From NCBI RefSeq assembly GCF_003853415.1, contig NZ_QTPP01000005.1:62001-126000 (forward strand): a DNA stretch of 64,000 nt, read 5' to 3'. This document shows, in pieces, positions 9,067-18,094 of this stretch. This stretch comes from Burkholderia sp. Bp9142 (GTDB lineage Bacteria > Pseudomonadota > Gammaproteobacteria > Burkholderiales > Burkholderiaceae). Position 1 is the first letter of the stretch. Every line of letters begins with the position of its first letter. The position numbers and the translations under genes are program-made. The notes under the pieces are model-generated. The model did no database searches and was not told where the DNA came from. It worked only from the letters and a program-made list of their open reading frames with translations.

Positions 9067-9929
9067 CCGCAAACGCGTCGACGAGCGGCGCCGACCGCTA
9101 CGTGGTGTTCGGCAATCCGGTGGCGCACAGCAAGTCGCCGTTCATCCACGCGCAGTTCGCCGCGCAGACGGGCGAGGCGATCGTCTATGAGCACCGGCTC
9201 GCGCCGGTCGACGGTTTCGAGGCCGCCGTGCGTGCGTTCGTCGCCGAAGGCGGCCGCGGCGCGAACGTGACGGTGCCGTTCAAGCTCGACGCGCATGCGC
9301 TCGCCGACACGCTGTCGCCGCGCGCGGCGGCAGCGGGCGCGGTAAACACGCTGCGCATCGACGCCGACGGCCGCATCCATGGCGACAACACCGACGGCGT
9401 CGGCCTGGTACGCGACATCGAATTGAATCTCGGCGTGTCGCTCGCGGGCGCGCGCATCCTGCTGCTCGGTGCGGGCGGCGCGGCGCGTGGCGTCGTGCTG
9501 CCGATGCTCGAGCGCGCACCGCTGTCGATCACGATCGTGAACCGCACCGCGAGCAAGGCCGAGGCGCTCGTCGGCCAGTTCACGCAGGCCGCGCACGATG
9601 CGGGCTGCGTGCTGTCGGGCGGCGGCCCGGACGTCGTGCGCGCGGAACCGTACGACGTGATCGTCAACGCGACGGCCGGCAGCCTCGATGCGGCGCTGCC
9701 GGAGTGCGACGCGGCCGCGTTCGGTGCGGGCACGCTCGCGTACGACATGATGTACGGCGCGCAGCCGACGGTGTTCATGCAGCATGCGGCGACGCTCGGC
9801 GCGCGCACGGCCGACGGTCTCGGGATGCTGGTCGAGCAGGCGGCAGAATCGTTCTTCATCTGGCGCGGCGTGCGGCCGGACGGCGCACCGGTGCTGGCCG
9901 CGCTGCGCCAGGCGCTCGCGGCGGCCTGA
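9063..9929 (+). CDS. aroE: Shikimate dehydrogenase
   Basis: NADPH-dependent reduction of 3-dehydroshikimate to shikimate. The 288-residue protein has the substrate-binding [12 protein letters not shown] near residues 18-29, catalytic Lys74 in [10 protein letters not shown], the paired Asp in GDNTDGVG, and the Rossmann loop [11 protein letters not shown] in the C-terminal domain. ATG 9063 overlaps the stop of the ribonuclease gene by 4 bp. mtgA follows 14 bp downstream. The RNase-aroE-mtgA order occurs in related Burkholderiales. Confidence 0.97.
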   Translation: MTANASTSGADRYVVFGNPVAHSKSPFIHAQFAAQTGEAIVYEHRLAPVDGFEAAVRAFVAEGGRGANVTVPFKLDAHALADTLSPRAAAAGAVNTLRIDADGRIHGDNTDGVGLVRDIELNLGVSLAGARILLLGAGGAARGVVLPMLERAPLSITIVNRTASKAEALVGQFTQAAHDAGCVLSGGGPDVVRAEPYDVIVNATAGSLDAALPECDAAAFGAGTLAYDMMYGAQPTVFMQHAATLGARTADGLGMLVEQAAESFFIWRGVRPDGAPVLAALRQALAAA

Positions 9930-9943
9930 CCGGAGCGCGGCGG

Positions 9944-10681
9944 GTGGTGGCGGTAAGCGGCACGCAGCGCACGCGCACGGTCAGCCCGACCCGCTGGATC
10001 GTCTATGCGGGTTCGGTGTTCGCGGGCGCGTGGCTCGCGACGCAGTTGTTCTATCTCGTGCAGATCGCGCTGTGGTCGTACATCAATCCCGGTTCGACCG
10101 CGTTCATGCGCACCGACGCATGGTGGCTGTCGCGCGACAAGCCGCCCGCGCAGATCCAGCACCAATGGGTGCCGTACGACCAGATCTCGCGCAACCTGAA
10201 GCGCGCGCTGATCGCGTCGGAGGATTCGACCTTCGCGACCAACAACGGCTACGACGTCGACGCGATCCTGCAGGCGTGGGAGAAGAACAAGGCGCGCGGC
10301 AAGATCGTCGCGGGCGGCTCGACGATCACGCAGCAGCTCGCGCGCAACCTGTTCCTGTCGCGCGAGAAGAGCTACATCCGCAAGGGGCAGGAACTGATCG
10401 TCACGTGGATGCTCGAGACGGTGCTCGACAAGGAGCGGATCTTCGAGATCTACCTGAATTCGGTCGAATGGGGCCGCGGCGTGTACGGCGCCGAGGCCGC
10501 CGCACGCTATTACTACAGGATTCCCGCGAGCCGGCTCGGCGCGTGGCAGTCGGCGCGCCTCGCGGTGATGCTGCCGAAGCCGCGCTGGTTCGACGCGCAT
10601 CGCGGCTCGGCCTACCAGGCGCAGCGCGCGGCCGTCATTGCCCGCCGGATGGGCGCGGCCGAGCTTCCTCAATCGCAGTGA
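9944..10681 (+). CDS. mtgA: Monofunctional biosynthetic peptidoglycan transglycosylase
   Basis: Polymerises lipid II glycan strands on the periplasmic side of the inner membrane. The 245-residue GT51 protein has one N-terminal membrane segment (about 18-45) followed by the glycosyltransferase domain with catalytic Glu93 in [14 protein letters not shown], then [16 protein letters not shown] and ELIVTWMLE. Start taken at GTG 9944, which has GGAG 8 bp upstream; the adjacent GTG 9947 is possible. Lies 14 bp after aroE. Confidence 0.95.
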   Translation: MVAVSGTQRTRTVSPTRWIVYAGSVFAGAWLATQLFYLVQIALWSYINPGSTAFMRTDAWWLSRDKPPAQIQHQWVPYDQISRNLKRALIASEDSTFATNNGYDVDAILQAWEKNKARGKIVAGGSTITQQLARNLFLSREKSYIRKGQELIVTWMLETVLDKERIFEIYLNSVEWGRGVYGAEAAARYYYRIPASRLGAWQSARLAVMLPKPRWFDAHRGSAYQAQRAAVIARRMGAAELPQSQ

Positions 10682-11107
10682 GCGGCGCGATCGCGCCGTC
10701 GCATTGTCCGTTCCGTCGCCCGCGCGCCATTGCTGCGCCGCAGCGCATTCGTGTCGCCCGCTTGTCGGGCCGCATCCATTAGACGAAATCGTCTATTTCG
10801 CTTGACTGAGCAATGCCTGCGTCGGCGCGATTTTGTTGGTCGACATGGCACGAAATCCGCGTGATTTTAGTGTTTCCCGGTAAACGCGCAGACCGCTGAA
10901 AGGCAGCCGAAAAACGATGGTTCGCGAATCGAAGCATTCCTGAAAGGTGTGCACTGCACCGGCCATCAAGCCAATATTTCCAAATTTTTCAAAGCCGACC
11001 CGCTCGCGTATATTGGCCAGCGCCTCGGCTTATCGGCCGTAATCGAGGCGGGGGGCGGCCTATCCGGCTGCTCGACACAAAAAACATTCGAGAGAAGGAA
11101 GGCAACG
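10682..11107. other. Intergenic region mtgA - S10 lipoprotein gene (426 bp)
   Basis: No credible gene. It opens with a GC hairpin GGCGCGATCGCGCC just after mtgA, has a two-fold symmetric element at 10780-10795, and then AT-richer sequence leading to the strong ribosome-binding site AGAAGGAAGG before ATG 11108. A frame continuous with the downstream gene runs back into this region, but its residues do not look like protein and would precede a clear lipoprotein signal. Confidence 0.6.
10780..10795. promoter_or_regulatory. Palindrome TAGACGA-AA-TCGTCTA, possible operator
   Basis: A perfect 7+2+7 inverted repeat about 310 bp upstream of the carboxypeptidase-like gene and 100 bp after mtgA. The form fits a dimeric regulator binding site; no regulator can be assigned and it may be unrelated to transcription. 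Confidence 0.35.
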
Positions 11108-12718
11108 ATGCCAGCGAGCAAAGCGAAGCTGTTGTTGGGGGTTGTGTTCTCTTCGCTGATTCTGACGGCCTGCAACGACGACGTGACGTCGTCCGCCGCA
11201 GCAGGTACCGACAATTCAGCCGATCCCGCCGCGCAGGTGGACAGGCCGTACAACGATCCCAACCGTTATTCGTCGAGTGCGAGCGCGTCGCTCGACGCGT
11301 CCGCCGCGGTCGAAAAAGCCGCCGTCACGCATCACCAGATCACGCTGAACGGCCGGACGATCCGTTACACGGCCACGGCCGGCCACCTCGTCGCGCGCAA
11401 TTTGCAGACGGGTGCACCCGAGGCATCGTTCTTCTACATCGCGTACACCGCCGACAACCAGCCCGCCGCGAAACGGCCCGTCACGTTCCTGTACAACGGC
11501 GGCCCCGGTTCCGCATCGGTATGGCTGCATCTCGGCTCGTTCGGTCCGAAGCGGATCCAGACGGGTGACCCGGACGCGAACACGTCGACGTTCCCGTTCG
11601 TCGACAACGCGGAAAGCCTGCTCGACACAACCGACCTCGTGTTCGTCGATGCGATCGGTACCGGCTTCTCCGAAGCGATCGCGCCGAACACGAACCAGAC
11701 GTTCTGGGGCGTCGACCAGGACGCCGGCGCGTTCCGCGATTTCGTCACGCGCTACCTTGCCGTGAACCAGCGCAACGATTCTCCGAAATACCTGTTCGGC
11801 GAGTCGTACGGCACGCCGCGCACCGACGTGCTCGCGAACCTGCTGGAGACAGCCGGCGTGAAGCTCGCCGGCATCGTGCTGCAGTCGTCGATCCTGAACT
11901 ACAACACGAACTGCGACATGGCGAGCGACTATGTCGGCAACTCGAACAACGGCGCGAGCCCGGTGAGCTGCGCGGGCTTCGTGCCGTCCTACGGCACGGT
12001 CGGCGCGTACTACCAGCTCGACAATCCGAACCCGTCGAGCCTGCCGCAATACGCGGACCAGATGCGCCTGCTGACGGCCGGCAGCTACGCGCCCGCCGTA
12101 AACGCATACCTTGCGGGCCATACGCCGCCGCCGTCGAGTCTCGTCACGACGATGGTGAATTCGACCGGCGTGAAGCAGTCGCTGTGGAATGCGGACTTCA
12201 ACGTGGTCCCGACCTTCTTCGACAACAGCTTCCAGGTGTCGCTGATCCCGGGCACGCTGATCGGCCGCTACGACGCACGTGTGAACGTGCCGTCGTCGAG
12301 CCCGCTCGCCGCGGACGGCGACCCGTCGAGCACGTTCATCACGAAGCCGTTCACGGACACGATCGGCAGCTACCTGCCGAACGTGCTCAGGTACAGCGCA
12401 CAGTCCGCGTATTCGCTCAGCAGCAATGCGATCCAGACCTGGGACTGGTCGCACGACGGCCTCGCGATGCCCGACACGATCCCCGATCTCGCCGCGGCGC
12501 TGACGCTGAATCCGTCGCTGAAGGTGTTGTCGCTGAACGGCTATCACGACATCGCGACGCCGTTCTACCAGACCGAGCTCGACCTCGCGCGGCTCGGATC
12601 GCAACCGAACCTGACGATCAAGGACTATCAGGGTGGACACATGGTCTATCTCGACGATACGTCGCGTCCGCAGGAGAAAGCCGACCTCGTGACTTTCTAC
12701 AACGCGGCCGCGCACTGA
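11108..12718 (+). CDS. S10-family serine carboxypeptidase-like lipoprotein
   Basis: Predicted lipoprotein of 536 residues with an alpha/beta-hydrolase fold of peptidase family S10. The start at ATG 11108 follows AGAAGGAAGG and begins MPASKAKLLLGVV; the lipobox LTAC places the lipidated Cys at residue 22. The family oxyanion segment FLYNGGPGSASVW is near residue 125. The triad can be read as Ser233 in FGESYGTP, Asp481 in NGYHDIATPF and His511 in YQGGHMVYLD. The protein is therefore intact and probably active on peptides or small acyl compounds at the envelope. An exported EF-hand-like gene follows 84 bp downstream. Substrate unknown. Confidence 0.88.
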   Translation: MPASKAKLLLGVVFSSLILTACNDDVTSSAAAGTDNSADPAAQVDRPYNDPNRYSSSASASLDASAAVEKAAVTHHQITLNGRTIRYTATAGHLVARNLQTGAPEASFFYIAYTADNQPAAKRPVTFLYNGGPGSASVWLHLGSFGPKRIQTGDPDANTSTFPFVDNAESLLDTTDLVFVDAIGTGFSEAIAPNTNQTFWGVDQDAGAFRDFVTRYLAVNQRNDSPKYLFGESYGTPRTDVLANLLETAGVKLAGIVLQSSILNYNTNCDMASDYVGNSNNGASPVSCAGFVPSYGTVGAYYQLDNPNPSSLPQYADQMRLLTAGSYAPAVNAYLAGHTPPPSSLVTTMVNSTGVKQSLWNADFNVVPTFFDNSFQVSLIPGTLIGRYDARVNVPSSSPLAADGDPSSTFITKPFTDTIGSYLPNVLRYSAQSAYSLSSNAIQTWDWSHDGLAMPDTIPDLAAALTLNPSLKVLSLNGYHDIATPFYQTELDLARLGSQPNLTIKDYQGGHMVYLDDTSRPQEKADLVTFYNAAAH

Positions 12719-12802
12719 TGCGATGTGCGGGCCTGGCGACGCGCGCCCGTGGGCTCGCCGTTCGCCGGCCGTCGACGACCTCATTCCAGACTGGAGCCTG
12801 AC

Positions 12803-13207
12803 ATGAAGAAACGTTTCATCGTCGTTGCCGCGGCGCTTGCATGCGCCGGCGTTGCAGCATCCGCATCGGTGTCCGCGTTCGCGCAGGCGAGCGACGCCGC
12901 CATCCCGGCACGCGCGCGCCAGGCGCAGCTCGGCGATCCATACGTGCCGCCGGCCGCGCGCAAGCCGACCGCCGGCACGCAGACGACCGGCGCCGCGCTG
13001 CATGCGCAGGTGGTGCGCAAGCTCGCGCGGCAGTTCGGCGCGGCCGATACGCAGAACACCGGTTCGATCACCGAAGCGCAGGCGCGCGCGGCCGGCCTCG
13101 GCTACGTCGCGAACCACTTCCGGCAGATCGACGCGACCGGTAGCGGCCGCGTGTCGTTCTCCGACGTGCAGCGCTACATGCAGGCGCGCGGCACGGACCA
13201 GCAGTAA
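12803..13207 (+). CDS. Exported EF-hand-like protein
   Basis: A 134-residue protein with a cleavable Sec signal (MKKRFIVVAAALACAG..., likely cut after SAFA near residue 28). Two EF-hand-like loops occur: DTQNTGSITEAQ near residue 80 and DATGSGRVSFSD near residue 112. Their Asp/Asn/Gly spacing resembles calcium-binding loops, though the last acidic position is imperfect in both. GGAG lies 6 bp before ATG 12803. Co-directional with the S10 lipoprotein gene upstream and likely exported with it; a functional link is only inferred. Confidence 0.8.
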   Translation: MKKRFIVVAAALACAGVAASASVSAFAQASDAAIPARARQAQLGDPYVPPAARKPTAGTQTTGAALHAQVVRKLARQFGAADTQNTGSITEAQARAAGLGYVANHFRQIDATGSGRVSFSDVQRYMQARGTDQQ

Positions 13208-13225
13208 GCGCGGCGCGCGTGGATA

Positions 13226-13265
13226 ACGGGGGCGGAACCCGCGGCACGTCGGGTTCCGCCCCCGT
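13226..13265 (+). terminator. Long GC hairpin after the EF-hand gene
   Basis: ACGGGGGCGGAACCCG and CGGGTTCCGCCCCCGT form a perfect 16-bp stem with an 8-nt loop, 18 bp after the stop codon. There is no U-tract, so it may act as a 3'-end stabiliser or a terminator of a non-canonical kind. Confidence 0.5.
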
Positions 13266-13313
13266 GCACATGGCATGGCCGTTTTCTCATTATCTGGACA
13301 ACGCATTCAAATA

Positions 13314-13342
13314 TTGGAGGCGAGTGCGTGCGCTCCTACAAT
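13314..13342 (+). promoter_or_regulatory. Candidate sigma-70 promoter of the IclR-dgo-ara operon
   Basis: TTGGAG (13314-13319) and TACAAT (13337-13342) are separated by 17 bp. The spacer holds the inverted half-sites GGAG and CTCC, a possible binding point for the downstream IclR regulator. Confidence 0.45.
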
Positions 13343-13524
13343 CCGAAGCACATCGACAGCTTCGGACCCACGCATCGCGCGGCGCCCGACGCACACGGAG
13401 ACACATTCCATGAAGTTCGCCGGGCGCTTTCCTCGGTGCATCGACCGCCGCATTGCCGCGACGCCCGACCTCGTTCCGGCCTCGCGACCGCGGCTTCACC
13501 GATTCCGTTGAAGAAGCCTGTTCC

Positions 13525-14424
13525 ATGACCAAGATGCCCGATTCCCTTGCTCTCGACGCCCGGCGCGCGACGCCGGACGATGTGCCGCTGACCGACAGCA
13601 TCGGCGCGACCAGCACGCCGCTCGACCTTGCCGCGCAGCAGGCCGGCACGCAGACGCTGTTGCGCGGTCTCGCGATCCTCGAAGCGATCGCAAACGGCGC
13701 GCGCGACATGCGTGCGATCGGCGCGGCGCTCGGCACGACGCGCAGCACGACGCACCGCCTCGTCAGCAGCCTCGTGCAGGCGCGCTACCTGCGCCAGGTG
13801 CAGGGCGGCTACCTGCTCGGCCCGAAGCTGATCGAGCTCGGCACGATCGCGCTCGAGCAGATGCCGCTCACGGCGGTCGCACGGCCGCACCTCGAGGCGC
13901 TCGCGGAAGCGACGCTCGACACGATTCACCTCGGCGTGCGCGACGGCGACGACGTGCTGTACATCGACAAGATTCCCGGCACGCGCGGCCTTGAGATGCG
14001 TTCGCGCGTCGGCCACCGGATGCCGCTCGCGTCGACCGGCATCGGCAAGGCGATGATGCTCGATCTCGATCCGGACCTGTGGCGCTCGCTGTTCGAGGCC
14101 GCGCGGCGCGCGCTGGCCGGCGTCAATTTCAAGCCGGACAACCGCCCCGAGACGAGCGCGTTCCTGCAGCGCATGGCGCATTACGCGGCCGGCGGCTATA
14201 CGTTCGACCTCGAGGAAAACGAGGCGTCGATCCGCTGCGTGGCCGCGCCGATCCGCGACGCATCGGGCGCGATCGTCGCGGCCGTGTCGGTCGCGAGCAC
14301 GATCCCGTACATGCCGCACGACCGGATGGACGAACTGATTCCGCTCGTGCAGCGCGAAGCGCGAGCCATTTCCGCGGAGCTGGGCTGGAGCCCGCCGCAG
14401 GGTACCCGCAGGATCAAACGATGA
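13525..14424 (+). CDS. IclR-family transcriptional regulator of the sugar-acid operon
   Basis: A 299-residue regulator with a winged helix-turn-helix (about 40-100, TLLRGLAILEAIANG ... GTTRSTTHRLVSSLV) and a C-terminal IclR effector domain. It starts at ATG 13525; the frame is open 72 bp further upstream but with arginine-rich non-protein-like sequence. Its TGA overlaps the dgoK ATG (ATGA), so regulator and catabolic genes are coupled. By position it should control the dgo/ara-type genes, probably responding to the sugar acid or its KDGal product. Effector not determinable from sequence. Confidence 0.92.
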   Translation: MTKMPDSLALDARRATPDDVPLTDSIGATSTPLDLAAQQAGTQTLLRGLAILEAIANGARDMRAIGAALGTTRSTTHRLVSSLVQARYLRQVQGGYLLGPKLIELGTIALEQMPLTAVARPHLEALAEATLDTIHLGVRDGDDVLYIDKIPGTRGLEMRSRVGHRMPLASTGIGKAMMLDLDPDLWRSLFEAARRALAGVNFKPDNRPETSAFLQRMAHYAAGGYTFDLEENEASIRCVAAPIRDASGAIVAAVSVASTIPYMPHDRMDELIPLVQREARAISAELGWSPPQGTRRIKR

Positions 14425-15446
14425 CCAATTCGACCCGGACCGCTCCGGACGCCAGTTCCGCCGCACCGTCGCTGATCGCGCTCGACTGGGGCACGACGTC
14501 GCTGCGCGCGTATCTGTTCGACGCGCACGGCGCGCTCATCGACACGCGCAGCCGCGCGGCGGGCGTGATGCACGTGCCGGCCGGCGGCGCGCGTGCATTC
14601 GACGTCGTGTTCGAGGAAGCGTGCGGCGACTGGCTCGACCGCGCGCCGGGCGTGCCGGTGCTGGCCGCCGGGATGGTCGGCAGCGCGCAGGGCTGGCGCG
14701 AGGCGCCGTACGTCGCGGTGCCGGCCGGCGCCGACGCGCTCGTCGCGGGCCTCGTCACGGTGACGACGGCGCGCGGCACGACGGTGTCGATCGTGCCGGG
14801 CGTGATCGCGGCGGGCGAACTGCCCGACGTGATGCGCGGCGAAGAAACGCAGATATTCGGCGCACTGGCGAACGATCCCTTGCTTGATGCCGATCGTTCA
14901 GGGGTACTGATCGGCTTGCCGGGCACGCATGCGAAGTGGGCATGGGTGAAGGACGGGCTCATCGAGCGCTTCCAGACCTTCATGACGGGCGAGCTGTTCG
15001 CGGCGCTGCGCGATCACACGATCCTCGGCCGCACGATGCGCGCGAGCGCGTTGCCCGACCGAGCGGCATTCGCGCGCGGCGTCGCGGTGGCCCGCGGCGC
15101 GCAGCACACGGGGCTGCTCGCGACGATCTTCAGCACGCGCACGCTCGGCCTGACCGACCGGCTTGCGCCCGACGCGCAGGGCGACTACCTGTCCGGTTTG
15201 CTGATCGGCCATGAATTGAACGCGCTCGACGCGATGCTCGCGGAGCGCGGCGTCGCGCTCGCGAACCAGCCGCTGCTGCTGATCGGCGACGACGGATTGT
15301 GTGCGCGCTACGTCGACGCGCTGCGCGTGTTCGGCTGCACGCATGCGCGTGTCGTCGCGCAGGCGACCGAGCGCGGCCTGTGGTGGATCGCGTCGCGTGC
15401 CGGACTCGTGCGCGCGGACGGCGAACCCGTCTGCGCCGATCAATGA
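14421..15446 (+). CDS. dgoK: 2-dehydro-3-deoxygalactonokinase
   Basis: Phosphorylates 2-dehydro-3-deoxy-D-galactonate (KDGal) to KDPGal with ATP. The 341-residue protein starts with the phosphate-binding strand LIALDWGTTSLRAYLFD, typical of DgoK, and contains AAGMVGSAQGWREAPYV and a C-terminal LLIGDDGLCARYVDAL. Overlaps the IclR gene by 4 bp and precedes the aldolase gene dgoA by about 30 bp. The family is well recognised; the upstream sugar could be galactose, galactonate or a related compound. Confidence 0.93.
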   Translation: MTNSTRTAPDASSAAPSLIALDWGTTSLRAYLFDAHGALIDTRSRAAGVMHVPAGGARAFDVVFEEACGDWLDRAPGVPVLAAGMVGSAQGWREAPYVAVPAGADALVAGLVTVTTARGTTVSIVPGVIAAGELPDVMRGEETQIFGALANDPLLDADRSGVLIGLPGTHAKWAWVKDGLIERFQTFMTGELFAALRDHTILGRTMRASALPDRAAFARGVAVARGAQHTGLLATIFSTRTLGLTDRLAPDAQGDYLSGLLIGHELNALDAMLAERGVALANQPLLLIGDDGLCARYVDALRVFGCTHARVVAQATERGLWWIASRAGLVRADGEPVCADQ

Positions 15447-15477
15447 ACCGATTGAAGAGATTGAAGAGGAACTGCCG

Positions 15478-16155
15478 ATGTCGTCCGACCTTAAGCTGCC
15501 CGCGCCGTACACGCCGCATCCCGCACTGATGCGTGCGTTCGACGCGTGCCCGCTGATCGCGATCATGCGCGGCATCACGTCCGCCGAAGCGGCCGACCAC
15601 GGCCTTGCGCTGCATGAAGCCGGCTTCCGGATCGTCGAGGTGCCGCTCAACTCGCCCGATCCGTTCGGCAGCATCGCTGCGCTGCGCCGCGCGCTGCCGG
15701 ACGACATGATCGTCGGTGCGGGCACCGTGCTGCGCGCCGAATTTGTCGACCGTGTGCAGGATGCCGGCGGCACGCTGATCGTGATGCCGCACAGCGACGC
15801 GGCCGTGATCCGCCGCGCGCGTGAGCGCGGGCTCGCGAGCGCACCGGGTGTCGCGACGCCGACCGAGGCGTTCGCCGCGCTCGCGAACGGCGCCGACGTG
15901 CTGAAGATGTTCCCGGCCGAGCAGCTCGGCGTGCCCGTCGTGAAGGCATGGCGCGCGGTGATCGATCGCGCGGTGCCGCTGATTCCGGTCGGCGGGATTG
16001 CGCCGGACAACATGCAGCCGTTCCTCGCGGCCGGTGCCAATGGCTTCGGCCTCGGCTCGGCGCTGTACCGGCCCGGCCAGTCGCCGGATGCGACCGCGGC
16101 GAATGCACGCGCGTTCCAGGCCGGCCTGCGCGCGGCGCGTAGCGGAGCCGCATGA
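15478..16155 (+). CDS. dgoA: 2-dehydro-3-deoxy-6-phosphogalactonate aldolase
   Basis: Cleaves KDPGal to pyruvate and glyceraldehyde 3-phosphate. The 225-residue protein belongs to the KDPG/KDPGal class I aldolases: Glu54 in FRIVEVPLNSP, Schiff-base Lys143 in GADVLKMFPAEQLG, and the phosphate loop PVGGIAPDNM. The PLNSP segment, rather than the TLRTP seen in the window's Eda, supports KDPGal specificity. ATG 15478 follows a GAAGAGGAA ribosome-binding site; the stop overlaps the next ATG (ATGA). Confidence 0.94.
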   Translation: MSSDLKLPAPYTPHPALMRAFDACPLIAIMRGITSAEAADHGLALHEAGFRIVEVPLNSPDPFGSIAALRRALPDDMIVGAGTVLRAEFVDRVQDAGGTLIVMPHSDAAVIRRARERGLASAPGVATPTEAFAALANGADVLKMFPAEQLGVPVVKAWRAVIDRAVPLIPVGGIAPDNMQPFLAAGANGFGLGSALYRPGQSPDATAANARAFQAGLRAARSGAA

Positions 16156-16934
16156 TGGGACGCCTCGCGGGCAAGGTCGCGATGGTGACGGGCGCGGGCC
16201 GCGGGATCGGCGCCGCGATCGCGCGGGCGTTCGCGCGCGAGGGCGCGGCCGTCGCGCTCGTCGACCTCGATTTCCCGCAGGCGCAGCGCGCGGCTGCCGC
16301 GATCGCCGACGACATCGACGGTGCGCGCGTACTGGCGCTGCATGCGGACGTCGCGCGGCAGGACTCGGTGCGCGACGCGCTCGCGCAGACCGAAGCCGCG
16401 CTCGGCACGCTCGACGTGCTGGTGAACAACGCCGGCATCAACGTGTTCGCCGATCCGCTGACGATGACGGACGACGACTGGCGCCGCTGCTTCGCGGTCG
16501 ACCTCGATGGCGTGTGGCACGGCTGCCGCGCGGCGCTGCCCGGGATGGTCGAACGCGGTCGCGGCAGCATCGTGAACATCGCGTCGACGCACGCATTCCG
16601 GATCATTCCGGGCTGCTTTCCGTACCCGGTCGCGAAACACGGCGTGCTGGGCCTCACGCGTGCGCTCGGCATCGAATACGCGGCGCGCAACGTGCGCGTG
16701 AACGCGATCGCGCCCGGCTACATCGAGACGCAGCTCACGCGCGACTGGTGGGATGCGCAGGCCGACCCGGCCGCGGCGCGTGCCGAGACGCTCGCACTGC
16801 AGCCGATGAAGCGGATCGGCAAACCGGAGGAGGTCGCGATGACGGCCGTGTTCCTCGCGTCCGACGAGGCGCCGTTCATCAATGCCGCGTGCATCACCGT
16901 CGACGGCGGGCGCGCGGCGCTGTATCACGACTGA
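16152..16934 (+). CDS. SDR-family sugar dehydrogenase (first of two in operon)
   Basis: Classical short-chain dehydrogenase of 260 residues. The cofactor loop GAGRGIG is at 14-20, NNAG near 92-95, catalytic Ser145 in NIASTHAF, and Tyr158/Lys162 in YPVAK. Asp38 at the end of the second strand (VALVDLD) suggests NAD preference. In this operon it probably oxidises an aldose or sugar acid upstream of KDGal. It overlaps dgoA by 4 bp and precedes the transporter by 97 bp. Exact substrate is not determinable. Confidence 0.9.
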   Translation: MMGRLAGKVAMVTGAGRGIGAAIARAFAREGAAVALVDLDFPQAQRAAAAIADDIDGARVLALHADVARQDSVRDALAQTEAALGTLDVLVNNAGINVFADPLTMTDDDWRRCFAVDLDGVWHGCRAALPGMVERGRGSIVNIASTHAFRIIPGCFPYPVAKHGVLGLTRALGIEYAARNVRVNAIAPGYIETQLTRDWWDAQADPAAARAETLALQPMKRIGKPEEVAMTAVFLASDEAPFINAACITVDGGRAALYHD

Positions 16935-17031
16935 CGCAACGATTCGAAAGACCGCACGTGCGACGGCCGCGCGCACGCTGCGTCGAAACCAACAAGCGGC
17001 TGCATCCCGTTCGATGAAGGAGACACTGGAG

Positions 17032-18027
17032 ATGAAACGCAGAACGTTCGTAACGCTGGCCGCCGCGGCCGCGGTGGTAATGGGGAGCCCGGTCGCGCAC
17101 GCGGCCGATCCGGTCAAGATCGGCTTTCTGGTGAAGCAGCCGGAAGAGCCGTGGTTCCAGGACGAATGGAAGTTCGCCGAGATGGCCGCGAAGGACAAGG
17201 GCTTCACGCTCGTGAAGATCGGCGCGCCGTCGGGCGAGAAGGTGATGAGCGCGATCGACAACCTGTCCGCGCAGAAGGTGCAGGGCTTCATCATCTGCAC
17301 GCCGGACGTGAAGCTCGGGCCGGGCATCGTCGCGAAGGCGAAGTCGCACAACCTGAAGATGATGACGGTCGACGACCGCCTCGTCGACGGCGCGGGCAAG
17401 CCGCTCGAGGCGGTGCCGCACATGGGGATCTCCGCGTACAACATCGGCAAGCAGGTCGGCGACGGCATCGCGGCCGAGATCAAGAAGCGCGGCTGGAACA
17501 TGAAGGACGTCGGCGCGATCGACATCACGTACGAGCAGCTGCCGACCGCGCACGACCGCACGAGCGGCGCGACCGACGCGCTGGTGGCGGCCGGCTTCCC
17601 GAAGGCGAACGTGATCGCGGCGCCGCAGGCCAAGACCGACACCGAGAATGCGTTCAACGCGGCGAACATCGCGCTCACCAAGAACCCGCAGTTCAAGCAC
17701 TGGGTTGCGTACGGCCTGAACGACGAGGCCGTGCTCGGCGCGGTGCGCGCGGCCGAAGGGCGCGGCTTCAAGGCGGACAACATGATCGGCATCGGCATCG
17801 GCGGTTCCGAATCGGCGCTGAACGAGTTCAAGAAGCCGCAGCCGACGGGCTTCTACGGCACCGTGATCATCAGCCCGAAGCGCCACGGCGAGGAAACCTC
17901 GGACCTGATGTATGCGTGGATCACGCAGGGCAAGGCACCGCCGGCGCTGACGCTGACGACGGGCATGCTCGCGACGCGCGACAACGTGTCGAAGGTGCGC
18001 GAGGAGATGGGGCTCGCATCGAAGTAA
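17032..18027 (+). CDS. Sugar ABC transporter periplasmic binding protein, AraF-like
   Basis: Captures a pentose or hexose in the periplasm and delivers it to the ABC permease. The 331-residue precursor has a Sec signal ending at VAHA (cleavage near residue 24/25), then the mature start [22 protein letters not shown], very like L-arabinose-binding protein AraF, which also binds galactose. ATG 17032 has AAGGAG 9 bp upstream; an upstream in-frame ATG is weaker. First gene of an AraF-AraG-AraH-type set in the dgo operon. Confidence 0.92.
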   Translation: MKRRTFVTLAAAAAVVMGSPVAHAADPVKIGFLVKQPEEPWFQDEWKFAEMAAKDKGFTLVKIGAPSGEKVMSAIDNLSAQKVQGFIICTPDVKLGPGIVAKAKSHNLKMMTVDDRLVDGAGKPLEAVPHMGISAYNIGKQVGDGIAAEIKKRGWNMKDVGAIDITYEQLPTAHDRTSGATDALVAAGFPKANVIAAPQAKTDTENAFNAANIALTKNPQFKHWVAYGLNDEAVLGAVRAAEGRGFKADNMIGIGIGGSESALNEFKKPQPTGFYGTVIISPKRHGEETSDLMYAWITQGKAPPALTLTTGMLATRDNVSKVREEMGLASK

Positions 18028-18094
18028 GCGGCTTGCCGGCTGCCGCGGCGATGCGGCGGCCGGCGATCGATGGATCTGCAAGTGGGGAGACGAC

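Larger units (their letters stand above)
13208..13524. other. Intergenic region EF-hand gene - IclR gene (317 bp)
   Basis: Holds the long hairpin at 13226-13265, a candidate sigma-70 promoter at 13314-13342, and a leader of roughly 175 nt before the IclR gene. A 33-codon frame at 13410-13511 with a weak GGAGA upstream was considered as a leader peptide but has no supporting features. Confidence 0.6.

Noticed and set aside
13410..13511. 33-codon leader peptide before the IclR gene
   Set aside because: Ribosome-binding site weak (GGAGA 9 bp away) and no regulatory codon run or attenuator structure follows it.
14898..17831. A very long open frame (about 980 codons) on the minus strand through dgoK, dgoA, SDR and araF-like genes
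   Set aside because: It is antisense to four well-recognised genes, has Arg/Ser/Ala-biased composition and no domain. Long antisense frames are expected with this GC3 bias.
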